A DNA stretch of 18,473 nt from Pseudomonadota bacterium (GCA_021811225.1 JAJZPJ010000027.1:1-18473), one strand, 5' to 3'; positions 1-9,248 are shown, counted from the first letter of the stretch. Made by a program: numbers and translations. The notes: generated from the letters alone by a model not told the origin.

Positions 1-325
1 TGAACACGCGCGATCGCGTGTGGAAGGCTTTTCCTTCGGGACCTTCGAGTGAGAAGGTGCCGCCGGTGCCTTCGATCACGTCGATGATCAGTTGGGTATG
101 TTTCCAGTATTCGTACTGCGACTTGCTCATGTAGAAAGGACAGCCGCCGATGTCCCCGAGATAGACGTCGCCGGCGCCTATGGTCAGTTCGCCGGGCAGG
201 TAACAGTTGGCGGCGCTGTTGTCGCAGCAGCCGCCGGACTGGTGGAAGAAAACGGGGCCATGCTTCTTCTTGAGGAATTCGATCAATTCGAGGGCCGTTT
301 CAGTGGCGATGACTTTCTCGACCAT
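1..325 (-). CDS. DUF779 family protein, 3' end cut by the window edge
   Basis: The first 108 residues are visible and the gene runs off the left edge. The start at 325 was chosen because GGAG lies 6 bases upstream; an in-frame ATG at 337 has no ribosome binding site. The Cys-rich HQSGGCCDNSAANC segment (about residues 28-41) and the later DIGGCPFYMS segment identify the DUF779 family, whose members are about 120 residues, so only a short tail is missing. DUF779 genes are commonly found beside ExaC/AcoD-type aldehyde dehydrogenases, as here (dehydrogenase stop 68 bp upstream on the same strand). The biochemical role is not established. The conserved cysteines suggest metal or redox chemistry, which is inference. 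A hairpin with a U-tract precedes the gene and could lower its expression relative to the dehydrogenase. Confidence 0.88.
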   Translation of the reverse strand, partial: MVEKVIATETALELIEFLKKKHGPVFFHQSGGCCDNSAANCYLPGELTIGAGDVYLGDIGGCPFYMSKSQYEYWKHTQLIIDVIEGTGGTFSLEGPEGKAFHTRSRVF

Positions 326-338
326 GTTTGTCTCCATG

Positions 339-362
339 AAAAATGGGGCGGTCGCCCGCCCC
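339..362 (-). terminator. Terminator-like hairpin between aldehyde dehydrogenase and DUF779 genes
   Basis: On the minus strand a perfect 7-bp stem (GGGGCGG / CCGCCCC, loop GCGA) is followed by ATTTTT. It starts about 30 bases after the dehydrogenase stop and ends about 14 bases before the DUF779 start, covering part of that gene's leader. It has the form of an intrinsic terminator. Since no other promoter for DUF779 is obvious, it may act as a partial terminator or attenuator. Confidence 0.6.
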
Positions 363-393
363 CCGAAAGCCCAATGCAGCATTGAGCGGAGGA

Positions 394-1914
<1,521 letters not shown>

Positions 1915-1971
1915 GGGGTTCTCCTCCTGTAGGTTTATTGGCGTGGCAGACAACCGCGCCTGTCCTCAGTT

Positions 1972-1987
1972 CGCAGGGAACGTGCCA
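1972..1987 (-). promoter_or_regulatory. Sigma-54 (-24/-12) promoter of the aldehyde dehydrogenase gene
   Basis: The minus strand reads TGGCACGTTCCCTGCG. The consensus is TGGCAYR-N4-TTGCW, so GG and GC are at the correct spacing and only two -12 positions differ. Transcription would start near 1961, giving a leader of about 47 bases that contains the GGAGGAG ribosome binding site. The neighbouring sigma-54 activator supports the assignment. Confidence 0.85.
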
Positions 1988-2080
1988 TGATCGAAGAAAT
2001 CTCAAGTGACTGTTTTCATGCGGCAGCGGGAATCTTGCGCTGTGTCACGCCCATGAGCATGACGTCCCGCCCTGGCGCAC

Positions 2081-2095
2081 TGTCACGAATTGACA
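2081..2095. promoter_or_regulatory. Putative activator-binding palindrome upstream of the aldehyde dehydrogenase promoter
   Basis: TGTCA-CGAAT-TGACA is a perfect 5-bp inverted repeat about 100 bp upstream of the -24 element, the usual place for an enhancer site of a sigma-54 activator. A weaker copy, TGTCA at 2043-2047 with TGACG at 2060-2064, lies closer to the promoter. The site is about 110 bp before the divergent regulator gene and contains a TTGACA hexamer, so autoregulation is possible. Binding by the neighbouring AcoR-type protein is inferred. Confidence 0.5.
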
Positions 2096-2206
2096 CAGTT
2101 GCCGGCCATAGTGTGCGGAAGTCTTGCGTCTCGTTATGTGGCCGCGTATGGTTACGACCAAACCTTCGTCAAAAGGTGAAGCGCATAACTGGAGGAGAGC
2201 AACATA

Positions 2207-4192
2207 TTGACCATGCCCACGGGTACGGCATTGCGGCAAGCGCGGACCCAGCTAATCGAACGTGGCGAAGTGCCGCCCGCGACGCTCGTCGGTCCAGCGG
2301 TCGCGCGCTCTTGGCGCCGTTGTCTCGATGCGGGCTTGGCGCCTATCGGCCGTCTGCCAGATGCGCCCCATTTGAATGGGCTCCAGTTCGTCCGCGTCGC
2401 CGATCGGCAGCGGGAATTGTTGGCTCATTCGCGGCCGGTGATGGAATACCTGCACGCCCAGACACGCAATTCCGGCAGCCTGATTCTTCTTGCCGACGAT
2501 CGCGGGATGGTGCTGCGCACCTTGGGCGACAGCGATTTTCTCGGCCGTGCCGAACGCGTGGCCCTGATGCCGGGGGCCTCCTGGCATGAGCGCCATCGCG
2601 GCACCAATGCGATCGGCACGGCGCTGGCAGAAGCCAGCCCGGTTGTCGTGCATGGCGCCGAGCATTTTCTCGACCGCAACGGTTTCCTGACCTGCGCTGC
2701 CGCCCCGGTGATGGCGCCGGACGGCCGGCTGCTTGGCGTGCTGGATATTTCCGGAGACCAGCGCGGGCGCCATCCGCACACCTTCGGTCTGGTGCGCGCG
2801 GCGGCGCAGATGATTGAAAACCGCCTGTTCGATGCGCGTCATGGGGACGCGCTGCGCATCCGTTTTCATCCGCTTGCCGAAGGGATCGGCACCGTCGCCG
2901 AAGGTGTCGCCGCTCTCTCGGAGGATGGCTGGATCGTCGGCGCCAATCAGGCGGGCCTGAGCTTGCTGGGTTTGTGTCCGGCCGATCTCGGTGCGACCTC
3001 GATTGCACGCGTGCTGCAATTGCGCCCGGCGGACCTCGATGATTGGGGACGCAGGCGCGGCGGCGAAACGATGCCGGTCATGCAGCGCACGGGCAATCGC
3101 TTGTTCGTGCGCGTCGAACCGGGGCGCGGAACGATTCGGGTGGCCGTACCGCGTACGCCCGATGCGCCGACAGATGCGCTGTCAAAGCTCGATTCCGGGG
3201 ATACGAAGCTGAAATTCTCCCTCGACAAGGCGCGCCGCGTCATTGGCAAACCCATTGCACTCTTGCTCCAGGGGGAATCGGGAGTGGGCAAGGAGGTCTT
3301 CGCCAAGGCCTTCCATGACGCCGGGCCGCGCCGAGCCAAACCCTTCATCGCCCTGAATTGCGCCACCTTCCCGGAAAACCTGATCGAAACGGAACTCTTC
3401 GGTTATGTTCCTGGCGCTTTTTCCGGAGCGCGCAAGGAGGGCTGCCCTGGTCGTATCCGCGCAGCGCACGGGGGCACCCTGTTTCTCGATGAAATTGGCG
3501 ATATGCCCCACGCGCAGCAGTCGCGACTGCTGCGCGTGTTACAGGAACGCGAAGTGGTACCGGTCGGGGGAGGCACAGCGGTTGCGGTGGACTTCGTTCT
3601 GGTCTGCGCCACGCATCGCAATCTGAAAGCGGAAATGGAAGCCGGGCGCTTCCGGGCCGACCTTTACTACCGGATCAACGGCCTGACTTTGGTGCTCCCC
3701 TCCCTGCGCGAGCGCAATGACTTCGCCGCTTTGACGGCGCGAATGCTCAGAGAAATGGCTCCCGACCGCGACGTTTCCTTGTCCGATGCGCTTGCCTCCG
3801 CCTTTGCCCATTACGCCTGGCCCGGCAACCTGCGCCAGTTGGCCAACGCGCTGCGTACGGCCTGTGCGCTGCTCGATGACGGCGAGACGCAAATCGGTTG
3901 GCAGCATCTGCCCGAAGATCTCGCGGAAGAATTGCAGCACCCGCCCCGAAGCCCGGTTGGCTCCGGCCCAATCGGGTCGGGCGCCGAGGCGCCTGCGGGA
4001 GAAAGTCTGGAACAACTATCCCTTGCGGCGATGGTGCGCACAATATCCGCGAGCCACGGCAACATGTCCGAGGCGGCGAGACGCCTGGGGATCAGTCGCA
4101 ATACCCTGTACCGGCGGCTAAAGCGCAGCAAACGGAATCAGACGGAGAGCGCGTGCGCTGCCGGCCCAATACGAGCGGTCGGGTTTGACTAA
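2207..4192 (+). CDS. Sigma-54-dependent transcriptional activator, AcoR family
   Basis: This 661-residue enhancer-binding protein has a GAF-type sensor region at about residues 60-220, including the AcoR-family signature WHERHRGTNAIGTAL (126-140). A PAS-like linker follows (about 225-310). The AAA+ sigma-54 interaction domain covers about 330-560, with Walker A GESGVGKE (356-363) and Walker B GGTLFLDEIGD (422-432). A Fis-type helix-turn-helix lies at about 610-640. The sigma-54 contact loop reads GAFSGA (403-408) instead of the usual GAFTGA. TTG at 2207 is preferred because GGAGGAG at 2191-2197 is 9 bases away; ATG at 2213 would be 15 bases away. It is divergent from the aldehyde dehydrogenase, which carries a sigma-54 promoter, so it very probably activates that gene in response to a small effector such as acetoin, an alcohol or an aldehyde. 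No receiver domain is present. Confidence 0.93.
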   Translation: MTMPTGTALRQARTQLIERGEVPPATLVGPAVARSWRRCLDAGLAPIGRLPDAPHLNGLQFVRVADRQRELLAHSRPVMEYLHAQTRNSGSLILLADDRGMVLRTLGDSDFLGRAERVALMPGASWHERHRGTNAIGTALAEASPVVVHGAEHFLDRNGFLTCAAAPVMAPDGRLLGVLDISGDQRGRHPHTFGLVRAAAQMIENRLFDARHGDALRIRFHPLAEGIGTVAEGVAALSEDGWIVGANQAGLSLLGLCPADLGATSIARVLQLRPADLDDWGRRRGGETMPVMQRTGNRLFVRVEPGRGTIRVAVPRTPDAPTDALSKLDSGDTKLKFSLDKARRVIGKPIALLLQGESGVGKEVFAKAFHDAGPRRAKPFIALNCATFPENLIETELFGYVPGAFSGARKEGCPGRIRAAHGGTLFLDEIGDMPHAQQSRLLRVLQEREVVPVGGGTAVAVDFVLVCATHRNLKAEMEAGRFRADLYYRINGLTLVLPSLRERNDFAALTARMLREMAPDRDVSLSDALASAFAHYAWPGNLRQLANALRTACALLDDGETQIGWQHLPEDLAEELQHPPRSPVGSGPIGSGAEAPAGESLEQLSLAAMVRTISASHGNMSEAARRLGISRNTLYRRLKRSKRNQTESACAAGPIRAVGFD

Positions 4193-4213
4193 TCCGCGCC
4201 CGGCGAGGGGCAT

Positions 4214-5212
4214 TCAGCATTCGACAGTGGAAACCACGCCTTCTGGCGTGACATAGATCGCTTTTTGTCCCCCAGCGGCTTTGAGAATTGCGCGGCGGCG
4301 ATCGGCCGGCGCCAGCAGCATGGCGGCGGACAACCCGTCGGCGATGATGCCCAGGTCGGCCACCACCGAGACGCCCAGCAGCGCCGGCGCGGTCTTGCCG
4401 GTGCGGGTGTCGAACAGATGGGTGAAGACGCCGGCAGCGTCGAACAGGGTGCCGTAGCCGCCCGAGGTCGCCACGCACTTGTCCACCACGTCCAAGGTCG
4501 CCACCGTGCGGCCGGGATCGGCGGGATCGGCGATGCCGATGCGCCAGGCCGAACCGTCGGGCTTGACCGACAATGCGCGCGGCTCGCCCATATCCACCAG
4601 CATGCTGGCGAAGCCGTGGGCGCGCAGTACATCGACGACGCGGTCGGTGATGTAGCCCTGGCCGCCGGCATTGAGCGTCAGCCCCATGCCGGGTCGGGCG
4701 AAGGCGATTCGGCGGCGGCCGGCATCGATCTCCACCGCGCGCCAGTCGACCCGGGAGAGCGCCGCGGCGACGTGCTGCACCGACGGTCCCGCCGGATCGG
4801 GCCGGGCGGCGGTGAAATGGCGGAAGTAGAGCTGCCACAGGGGCTGCACGGTCGGGTCGTAGACTCCTTCGCTGATTCTGGCCAGGCTGAGTGCCCGCGA
4901 CAGCAGCACGATGAAATCCTCCGGCGCGTTCTCCAGCACGCCGTCGCGGTTGAGCGCGCTGATGGCGCTGTCGGCCCGATAGACGCTGAATATCCGCTCG
5001 CAGCGATTCAATTCGTCCAGGGCGGCGGCGATCGCCCGTTGCGCCTGACCTTCGTCGCTGTGATAGAGCTGGATCTGGGCGGGCGCCCCGAGCGAGGTGC
5101 CCGCCCAGCGCGCCAGCCTGGCTTTGGAGTTGCCCGCCTTCATCAGCAGGGGCAAGCCGGCGGCGGCGGCAACGAAGGTGATGAAGCGGCGGCGGGACAG
5201 GGTGATGGCCAT
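4214..5212 (-). CDS. apbE: ApbE-family FAD:protein FMN transferase with Tat-like signal
   Basis: This 332-residue protein would attach FMN from FAD to a threonine of a partner flavoprotein outside the cytoplasmic membrane. The N-terminus (SRRRFITFVAAAAGLPLL, residues 6-23) is a twin-arginine-type signal. Family motifs follow: LNAGGQGYITDRVVDVL (180-196), DMGEPRAL, WRIGIADP (223-230), ATSGGYG (248-254), the FDTRTG segment (267-272) and ADGLSAA (291-297), which carries the metal-binding Asp/Ser positions. The start at 5212 is supported by GAGGAGG just upstream; the frame extends 14 codons further without support. It lies 58 bp after nifS and is last in the iscA-nifU-nifS unit. Known partners of ApbE include Rnf and Nqr subunits. 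Because Rnf often feeds electrons to nitrogenase, RnfG/RnfD is the likely target; this is inference, as no rnf gene is in the window. Confidence 0.93.
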   Translation of the reverse strand: MAITLSRRRFITFVAAAAGLPLLMKAGNSKARLARWAGTSLGAPAQIQLYHSDEGQAQRAIAAALDELNRCERIFSVYRADSAISALNRDGVLENAPEDFIVLLSRALSLARISEGVYDPTVQPLWQLYFRHFTAARPDPAGPSVQHVAAALSRVDWRAVEIDAGRRRIAFARPGMGLTLNAGGQGYITDRVVDVLRAHGFASMLVDMGEPRALSVKPDGSAWRIGIADPADPGRTVATLDVVDKCVATSGGYGTLFDAAGVFTHLFDTRTGKTAPALLGVSVVADLGIIADGLSAAMLLAPADRRRAILKAAGGQKAIYVTPEGVVSTVEC

Positions 5213-5270
5213 GGTGAGCCTCCTCAAAATGCCTTCGAATGGAATGTGTGGCACTTCATCTATCTGTCCC

Positions 5271-6479
5271 TCACGCGTAGGCCGGCTCGAAGCTCAGCCC
5301 CGGACCCGCGGCCGGCGCGTCGCCTTGCCAATAGGGCGACAGGCTTCGCAGTTGCGCGATGATCGGCGGCAGCGCAGCGATCACGCGCTCCACCTCGTCC
5401 TCGGTGTTGTAGCGCGACAGCGAAAAACGGATGGTGCCGTGCGCCGCCGTGTACGGGATGCCCATGGCGCGCATCACGTGCGAGGGTTCGAGCGAACCGG
5501 AGGTACACGCCGAGCCGCTGGAGGCGGCGATGCCCTGCTGGTTGAGCAGCAGCAGGATGCCCTCCCCCTCCACGAATTCGAACGCGATGCTGGCGGTGTT
5601 CGGCAGACGGTAGAGCGTATCGCCATTGACGAAGGCGTTGCCGACCCTGGCCAGGATTCCCCGTTCGAGGCGGTCGCGCAGGCGCTTGAGCGTGGTGCTT
5701 TCCGTTTCCAGGTGCTGCTGCGCGAGCTCGCAGGCCACGCCCAGGCCGACGATCGCGGCCGAGTTCTCGGTGCCGGCGCGCCGCCCGCGTTCCTGGTGAC
5801 CGCCGCGCAGCAGCGGCCGAAAGCGCGTGTTGCGCCGGACGTAGAGCACGCCGATGCCCTTGGGCGCGTGCAGCTTGTGGCCGGAACACGACAGCATGTC
5901 GATCCGGGTGGTCTTGAGATCGATCGGCAGCTTACCCACGGCCTGCACCGCATCGGTGTGGAACAGGATGCCTCGCTGGTGGGCCATCTCGGCCATTTCC
6001 TCGACCGGGAACAAGGTGCCGGTTTCGTTGTTGGCCCACATCGCCGAGACGATCGCGACGCGCTCGGAGAGCAGCGCCTGGTACTCGTCGAGATCGATGC
6101 GGCCGCGCCGATCGACGCGCAGGCGATGGACGACGACGCCCTCCTTTTCGAGCTGATCGCACAGCGTCAGGATCGCCGGATGCTCGACCACCGTGGTGAT
6201 GATGGCGCGCCGTTCCGGGTACGCCTTCAGCGCCGAGAGGATCGCCGTCGAGTCGGATTCGGTGCCGCAGGAAGTAAACACGATTTCCGAATCGTGGGCG
6301 GCGCCGAGCAGACGCTGCACCCGCCCGCGCGCCTCCTTCAAGGCATGGCCGACTTGCGCGCCGAAGCTGTGGATCGACGAGGCGTTGCCGTAGTGCTCGG
6401 TGAAGAATGGCAGCATGGCGGCGACCACGGCCGGATCGCAGGCCGTGGTGGCATTGTTGTCCAGGTAGATCGGCGTCAT
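5271..6479 (-). CDS. nifS: Cysteine desulfurase NifS
   Basis: This PLP enzyme converts L-cysteine to alanine and donates the sulfur, as a persulfide, to NifU for nitrogenase Fe-S clusters. The 402 residues begin with the typical MTPIYLDNNATT. The PLP lysine is Lys202 in SCSGHKLHAPKG and the active cysteine is Cys325 in SSGSACTSGSLEPSHV, the same numbering as the well-studied Azotobacter NifS. His100 in VVEHPAIL is the usual PLP-stacking histidine. The C-terminus has a short extra tail (about residues 382-402, rich in Pro, Ala and Gly). ATG at 6479 has AGGAG at good distance. It starts 12 bp after nifU and is followed by apbE, so it is co-transcribed from the sigma-54 promoter upstream of iscA. 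Confidence 0.98.
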   Translation of the reverse strand: MTPIYLDNNATTACDPAVVAAMLPFFTEHYGNASSIHSFGAQVGHALKEARGRVQRLLGAAHDSEIVFTSCGTESDSTAILSALKAYPERRAIITTVVEHPAILTLCDQLEKEGVVVHRLRVDRRGRIDLDEYQALLSERVAIVSAMWANNETGTLFPVEEMAEMAHQRGILFHTDAVQAVGKLPIDLKTTRIDMLSCSGHKLHAPKGIGVLYVRRNTRFRPLLRGGHQERGRRAGTENSAAIVGLGVACELAQQHLETESTTLKRLRDRLERGILARVGNAFVNGDTLYRLPNTASIAFEFVEGEGILLLLNQQGIAASSGSACTSGSLEPSHVMRAMGIPYTAAHGTIRFSLSRYNTEDEVERVIAALPPIIAQLRSLSPYWQGDAPAAGPGLSFEPAYA

Positions 6480-6491
6480 GATCGCTCCTGA

Positions 6492-7376
6492 TCAGTCGCG
6501 GGCCAGGGCGGCAGCCGGCAGCACCTGCACCAGTTCGCCCAGGACTTCGACCAGCTTCTGCTGTATTCCGCCAATGGTCGCCGCCTCCATCTGGCAGCCC
6601 TGGCAGGCGCCCGACAAGGCGACGAAGATTCTCTTGCCATCGACCTCGACCAGGGTGACGTCGCCGTGGTCGCGCTGCAGCGCCGGGCGCAACGCCTCCA
6701 GCGTTTCCTCGATCTTGCGGATGCGCTGGTAATTGCTGAGCCGGGGCTTGACCGGCGCTGCGGCCGGCGCGGTCTTCGCTATCTGCCGTTGCGGCTCGGC
6801 GGGAGGCAGCCGGCCATTGACGGCGATCAGGATGTCCTCGATCTTCTCGTGGCAAGCCGAGCAGCCGCCGCCGGCCTTGGTGTAGTTGGTGACATCGCTC
6901 ATCGTCTGCAAGCGATTGTCGCGGATGGTCCGCTCGATCATCGCCGCATCGATGGCGAAGCACTTGCAGACCAGATCGCCCTCCTCGTGCTCGTCGCGCC
7001 ACACTTCGCCGCGGTAGTTGGCCACCGCCGCCTGCAGCGCTTCGCGCCCCATCACCGAGCAGTGCATCTTTTCCGGCGGCAGACCGTCGAGGTAGTCGGC
7101 GATATCCTGATTGCTGACCTTCAAGGCTTCGTCCAGGGTCTTGCGCTTGATGATCTCGGTCAGGGCCGAACTCGACGCGATGGCGGAACCGCAACCGAAG
7201 GTCTGAAAATGCGCCGCCTCGATGATCTCGGTTTCGGGGTCGACCCTCAGCATCAGGCGCAGGGCATCGCCGCACCTGATCGAACCGACGTCGCCGACGC
7301 CGTTGGCGCCCGCCAGCGGACCGGCGTTCCTCGGGTTGAAAAAATGCTCGCGGACCTTCTCGGAGTAGTCCCACAT
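6492..7376 (-). CDS. nifU: Nitrogenase Fe-S scaffold protein NifU
   Basis: This 294-residue modular scaffold assembles Fe-S clusters from NifS sulfur and delivers them to nitrogenase proteins. All three modules are intact. The IscU-like domain has Cys35, Cys62 and Cys106. The central domain, holding a permanent [2Fe-2S] cluster, has Cys137, Cys139, Cys172 and Cys175 (VCKC and GCSAC). The C-terminal Nfu domain has Cys258 and Cys261 (CQGC). An Ala/Pro-rich linker (about 189-211) joins the last two. The start at 7376 is 12 bases past the iscA stop, with GAGG about 10 bases upstream. It lies between iscA and nifS, the classical arrangement. Confidence 0.98.
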   Translation of the reverse strand: MWDYSEKVREHFFNPRNAGPLAGANGVGDVGSIRCGDALRLMLRVDPETEIIEAAHFQTFGCGSAIASSSALTEIIKRKTLDEALKVSNQDIADYLDGLPPEKMHCSVMGREALQAAVANYRGEVWRDEHEEGDLVCKCFAIDAAMIERTIRDNRLQTMSDVTNYTKAGGGCSACHEKIEDILIAVNGRLPPAEPQRQIAKTAPAAAPVKPRLSNYQRIRKIEETLEALRPALQRDHGDVTLVEVDGKRIFVALSGACQGCQMEAATIGGIQQKLVEVLGELVQVLPAAALARD

Positions 7377-7387
7377 GAGCTGGGTCC

Positions 7388-7711
7388 TCAGGCGGCGAAC
7401 GAGTGGCCGCAGGCGCAGGCGGCGGCGTTCGGATTGTCGAACTTGAAGCCGGTCCGGGTCAGGCTGTCGATGAAATCGACCGTCAATCCCTCCAGCATCG
7501 GCCGGCTCACCGGATCGACCAGCAGCTTGGCGCCGGCGCCGATATCGAATTCGAAGTCGTCCCGGTCCCGGTCCTGTTCCAGACGCAGGCCGTAGCGCAG
7601 GCCGGCGCAGCCGCCGCCGGAGACGAAAATGCGCAGGCCGGCGACCGGATTTTCGGCCGACTTGATGAAGCGCTTGATGGCCGTCGCTGCGGCCGGCGTC
7701 AGATGGATCAT
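7388..7711 (-). CDS. iscA: Nif-associated A-type Fe-S carrier, IscA/HesB family
   Basis: This 107-residue protein has the family cysteines at the canonical positions: Cys35 (SGGGCAGLRYG), Cys99 and Cys101 (ACACGHSF). A-type carriers bind iron or an Fe-S cluster and pass it to targets. Being first in iscA-nifU-nifS, this one is the nitrogenase-dedicated copy. The start at 7711 follows AAGGAG; the open frame upstream to 7861 crosses the promoter and NifA site and is not coding. Its own sigma-54 promoter is at 7760-7775, giving a leader of about 38 bases. Confidence 0.96.
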   Translation of the reverse strand: MIHLTPAAATAIKRFIKSAENPVAGLRIFVSGGGCAGLRYGLRLEQDRDRDDFEFDIGAGAKLLVDPVSRPMLEGLTVDFIDSLTRTGFKFDNPNAAACACGHSFAA

Positions 7712-7759
7712 GGCGGTTCTCCTTGGCACTTGTCGGGAAATCAGCGTCACCCGGATCTC

Positions 7760-7775
7760 TGCAAGCGCCGTACCA
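7760..7775 (-). promoter_or_regulatory. Sigma-54 (-24/-12) promoter of iscA-nifU-nifS-apbE
   Basis: The minus strand reads TGGTACGGCGCTTGCA, which fits TGGYACR-N4-TTGCW at every position. Transcription would start near 7749. A perfect NifA site lies about 75 bp upstream. The promoter separates the Fe-S unit from the nifENX unit. Confidence 0.92.
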
Positions 7776-7807
7776 GTTTTCCGATTAAGCCCGGCCGCCC
7801 CGTATTC

Positions 7808-7823
7808 GCGCGGCTTGCCGCGC
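7808..7823. repeat. Short GC-rich inverted repeat between NifA site and promoter
   Basis: GCGCGGC-TT-GCCGCGC is a perfect 7-bp inverted repeat between the NifA site and the -24 element, about 50 bp beyond the fdxB stop. It lacks a T-tract on either strand, so it is not a standard terminator. It could slow read-through from fdxB or simply be a GC-rich coincidence. Confidence 0.35.
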
Positions 7824-7844
7824 ATCGTCGCCGGCGCCGCGGTT

Positions 7845-7860
7845 TGTCGCAGTGACGACA
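7845..7860. promoter_or_regulatory. NifA upstream activator site for iscA-nifUS
   Basis: TGT-CGCAGTGACG-ACA is an exact TGT-N10-ACA NifA site, centred about 104 bp upstream of the predicted transcription start. It begins a few bases beyond the fdxB stop codon. It shares the TGTCGCA half with the sites upstream of nifE and nifQ. Confidence 0.85.
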
Positions 7861-7870
7861 ATGTCCGAGC

Positions 7871-8182
7871 TCAGGCGGCCGCCGCGGCCGCCTCGGCGGC
7901 GGCATAGGAATAGCAGCCCTTGGGGCAGACCCGGCCGCAGGCGCCGCAGCCGATGCAGTCGCCGGCATCGGCGATGGTCATGACCGAGGCGGTATCGTCT
8001 TCGTCGTAATCCTCGTCCTCGTCCATTTCCATGTCGTCGCCGCGCACGATCAGATCGAGCACGCTGCGCGGGCAGACCTTGAAACAGCGACCGCAGCCGA
8101 TGCACTTCTTCGGGTCCAGCACGGTGACGAATTCCGGCGTCCAGAGGCTGCCGCCCAGGGTGGTTCCGGTGATTTGACTCAT
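7871..8182 (-). CDS. fdxB: Nif-specific 2[4Fe-4S] ferredoxin III, FdxB
   Basis: This 103-residue ferredoxin has two cluster motifs: CIGCGRCFKVCP (Cys27, 30, 33, 37) and CIGCGACGRVCP (Cys76, 79, 82, 86), with one more cysteine at 90. The N-terminal GGSLWTPEFVTVLDPKKC is typical of the nif-specific ferredoxin III family. Between the motifs is a very acidic stretch (residues 49-63, mostly Asp and Glu); an acidic segment here is usual for the family. The C-terminus is an Ala run (AAAEAAAAAA). The start at 8182 has GGAGGA upstream. It ends the nifENX-DUF269 unit, 26 bp after the DUF269 gene, and probably carries electrons for nitrogenase or its cofactor assembly. Confidence 0.95.
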   Translation of the reverse strand: MSQITGTTLGGSLWTPEFVTVLDPKKCIGCGRCFKVCPRSVLDLIVRGDDMEMDEDEDYDEDDTASVMTIADAGDCIGCGACGRVCPKGCYSYAAAEAAAAAA

Positions 8183-8208
8183 TGCCTATTCCTCCTCTCG
8201 GTTTCCAT

Positions 8209-8688
8209 TCACATTCCGGCGACTTCGGGATATTTGCCGATGACTTCGAGCGCCACCGACAGATGCTTGTCGGCTTCCGTCTTCATCTTCGACAGACTCT
8301 CGAAGCCGAAGCGATGCACGTCGCGCAGCGTGCGTTCCATCACCACCAGCTTGCCCACCACGATCAGGGCGCGGCCGAAACCTTCGTGGTTGAGCAGCAC
8401 GAACGGCCGCGCCATCAGCCGGCACTCCTTCTCGACCAGCACTGCGATCGCGTTGTGAAAGGCTCTGACGCGCGCCAGGACCTGGTCGTCGGGATCGCCG
8501 ATGACCGGAATCGCGCGCTTCCTTTCCCGGGTCAGCACGTAGCTGTCGAGCATCTGCGGCGCCGTCTGGCCGTCCCATTGCCCGTAGCCGTCGAGCGCGC
8601 GCGTCTGGCGCAGCATTTCCTTGATGAAGTCGGTCTGGTAAATCGGATCGGTAGCAAGCTCGGCAGCCAGGGTGGCGGAAGCCGTCAT
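8209..8688 (-). CDS. NifX-associated nitrogen fixation protein (DUF269)
   Basis: This 159-residue protein belongs to the NifX-associated DUF269 family, seen in QTDFIKEMLRQ near the start and in RPFVLLNHEGFGRALIVVGKLVVMERTLRDVHRFGF in the second half. The family lies almost always directly after nifX, as here (83-bp gap). Its molecular function is unknown. It has one cysteine, no signal peptide and no membrane segment. The start at 8688 has GGAG at good distance; the frame continues 54 codons further into the end of nifX, but those codons do not resemble the family. Confidence 0.94.
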   Translation of the reverse strand: MTASATLAAELATDPIYQTDFIKEMLRQTRALDGYGQWDGQTAPQMLDSYVLTRERKRAIPVIGDPDDQVLARVRAFHNAIAVLVEKECRLMARPFVLLNHEGFGRALIVVGKLVVMERTLRDVHRFGFESLSKMKTEADKHLSVALEVIGKYPEVAGM

Positions 8689-8771
8689 GATGTGTCTCCA
8701 GAAAGTGAGTGGGCTCGGCTTATGATCGGGATCGTGGCCGGGGCGAGCGGGGGCTTGAGGCTTATGCGCCA

Positions 8772-9248
8772 TCACTCCTCCCAGCCGTCGGCCGCCATGC
8801 GTTCGAAGCGCGCGGCATCCTTGTCCTGGCGCAGCGCCTGGTCCACCCAACTGATGCCGCCCTCGCGAATCGCCCTGCTGATCTCCTTCAGCAGGGGCTC
8901 GATGGCGGCCTCGTCGTCGAGCCGGATCGGCGGCACTCCCGCCGCGATCAGCCGCTTGACCGCCGAGGCGCCGGCGGCCAGGCAGAACACCGCGGCGCAG
9001 CCGGCGAGCGTGGCGATTTTGGCCGGCAGTATCTGCTCGTTGCCGGCCGCGGCGGCGGCGGGAAACTCCGCGACTTCGATGAGTTGCGCGCGCTCGCCGT
9101 CCACGGCGTAGATGGCGAATCCGCGGGCGGCGCCGAAGTGCTGATTGACCGCGATCCGGTCGTCGCTGGCGAAGGCGATCTTGAGCATGGCCGGCGTCGC
9201 GCTAGCGGCGGGCCAGGCCAGCTTCAGGCGCCGGCCGGCAGGGGGCAT
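8772..9248 (-). CDS. nifX: FeMo-cofactor carrier protein NifX
   Basis: NifX binds NifB-co and the VK precursor and shuttles them during FeMo-co synthesis. The 158-residue product has the family core KIAFASDDRIAVNQHFGAARGFAIYAV (about residues 23-49), with the His-Phe-Gly motif. ATG at 9248 was chosen because the preceding RRLKL segment is typical of NifX N-termini and gives the usual length of about 158. This start overlaps the nifN end by 47 bp, and its GGAG is rather far (about 14 bases). The alternative ATG at 9188, just after the nifN stop, has no visible ribosome binding site. The fold is shared with NafY at the right end of the window. Confidence 0.93.
   Translation of the reverse strand: MPPAGRRLKLAWPAASATPAMLKIAFASDDRIAVNQHFGAARGFAIYAVDGERAQLIEVAEFPAAAAAGNEQILPAKIATLAGCAAVFCLAAGASAVKRLIAAGVPPIRLDDEAAIEPLLKEISRAIREGGISWVDQALRQDKDAARFERMAADGWEE

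Noticed and set aside
1943..1958. TGGCAG on the plus strand as a promoter for the regulator
   Set aside because: The -12 element is absent and it lies more than 240 bp from the regulator start.
2081..2097. NifA site upstream of the aldehyde dehydrogenase
   Set aside because: The spacing is TGT-N11-ACA, not N10, and the TGTCA-N5-TGACA symmetry fits the adjacent AcoR-type activator better.
5239..5254. Sigma-54-like TGGCAC between apbE and nifS
   Set aside because: It is on the plus strand, lacks GC at the -12 position and points away from apbE.
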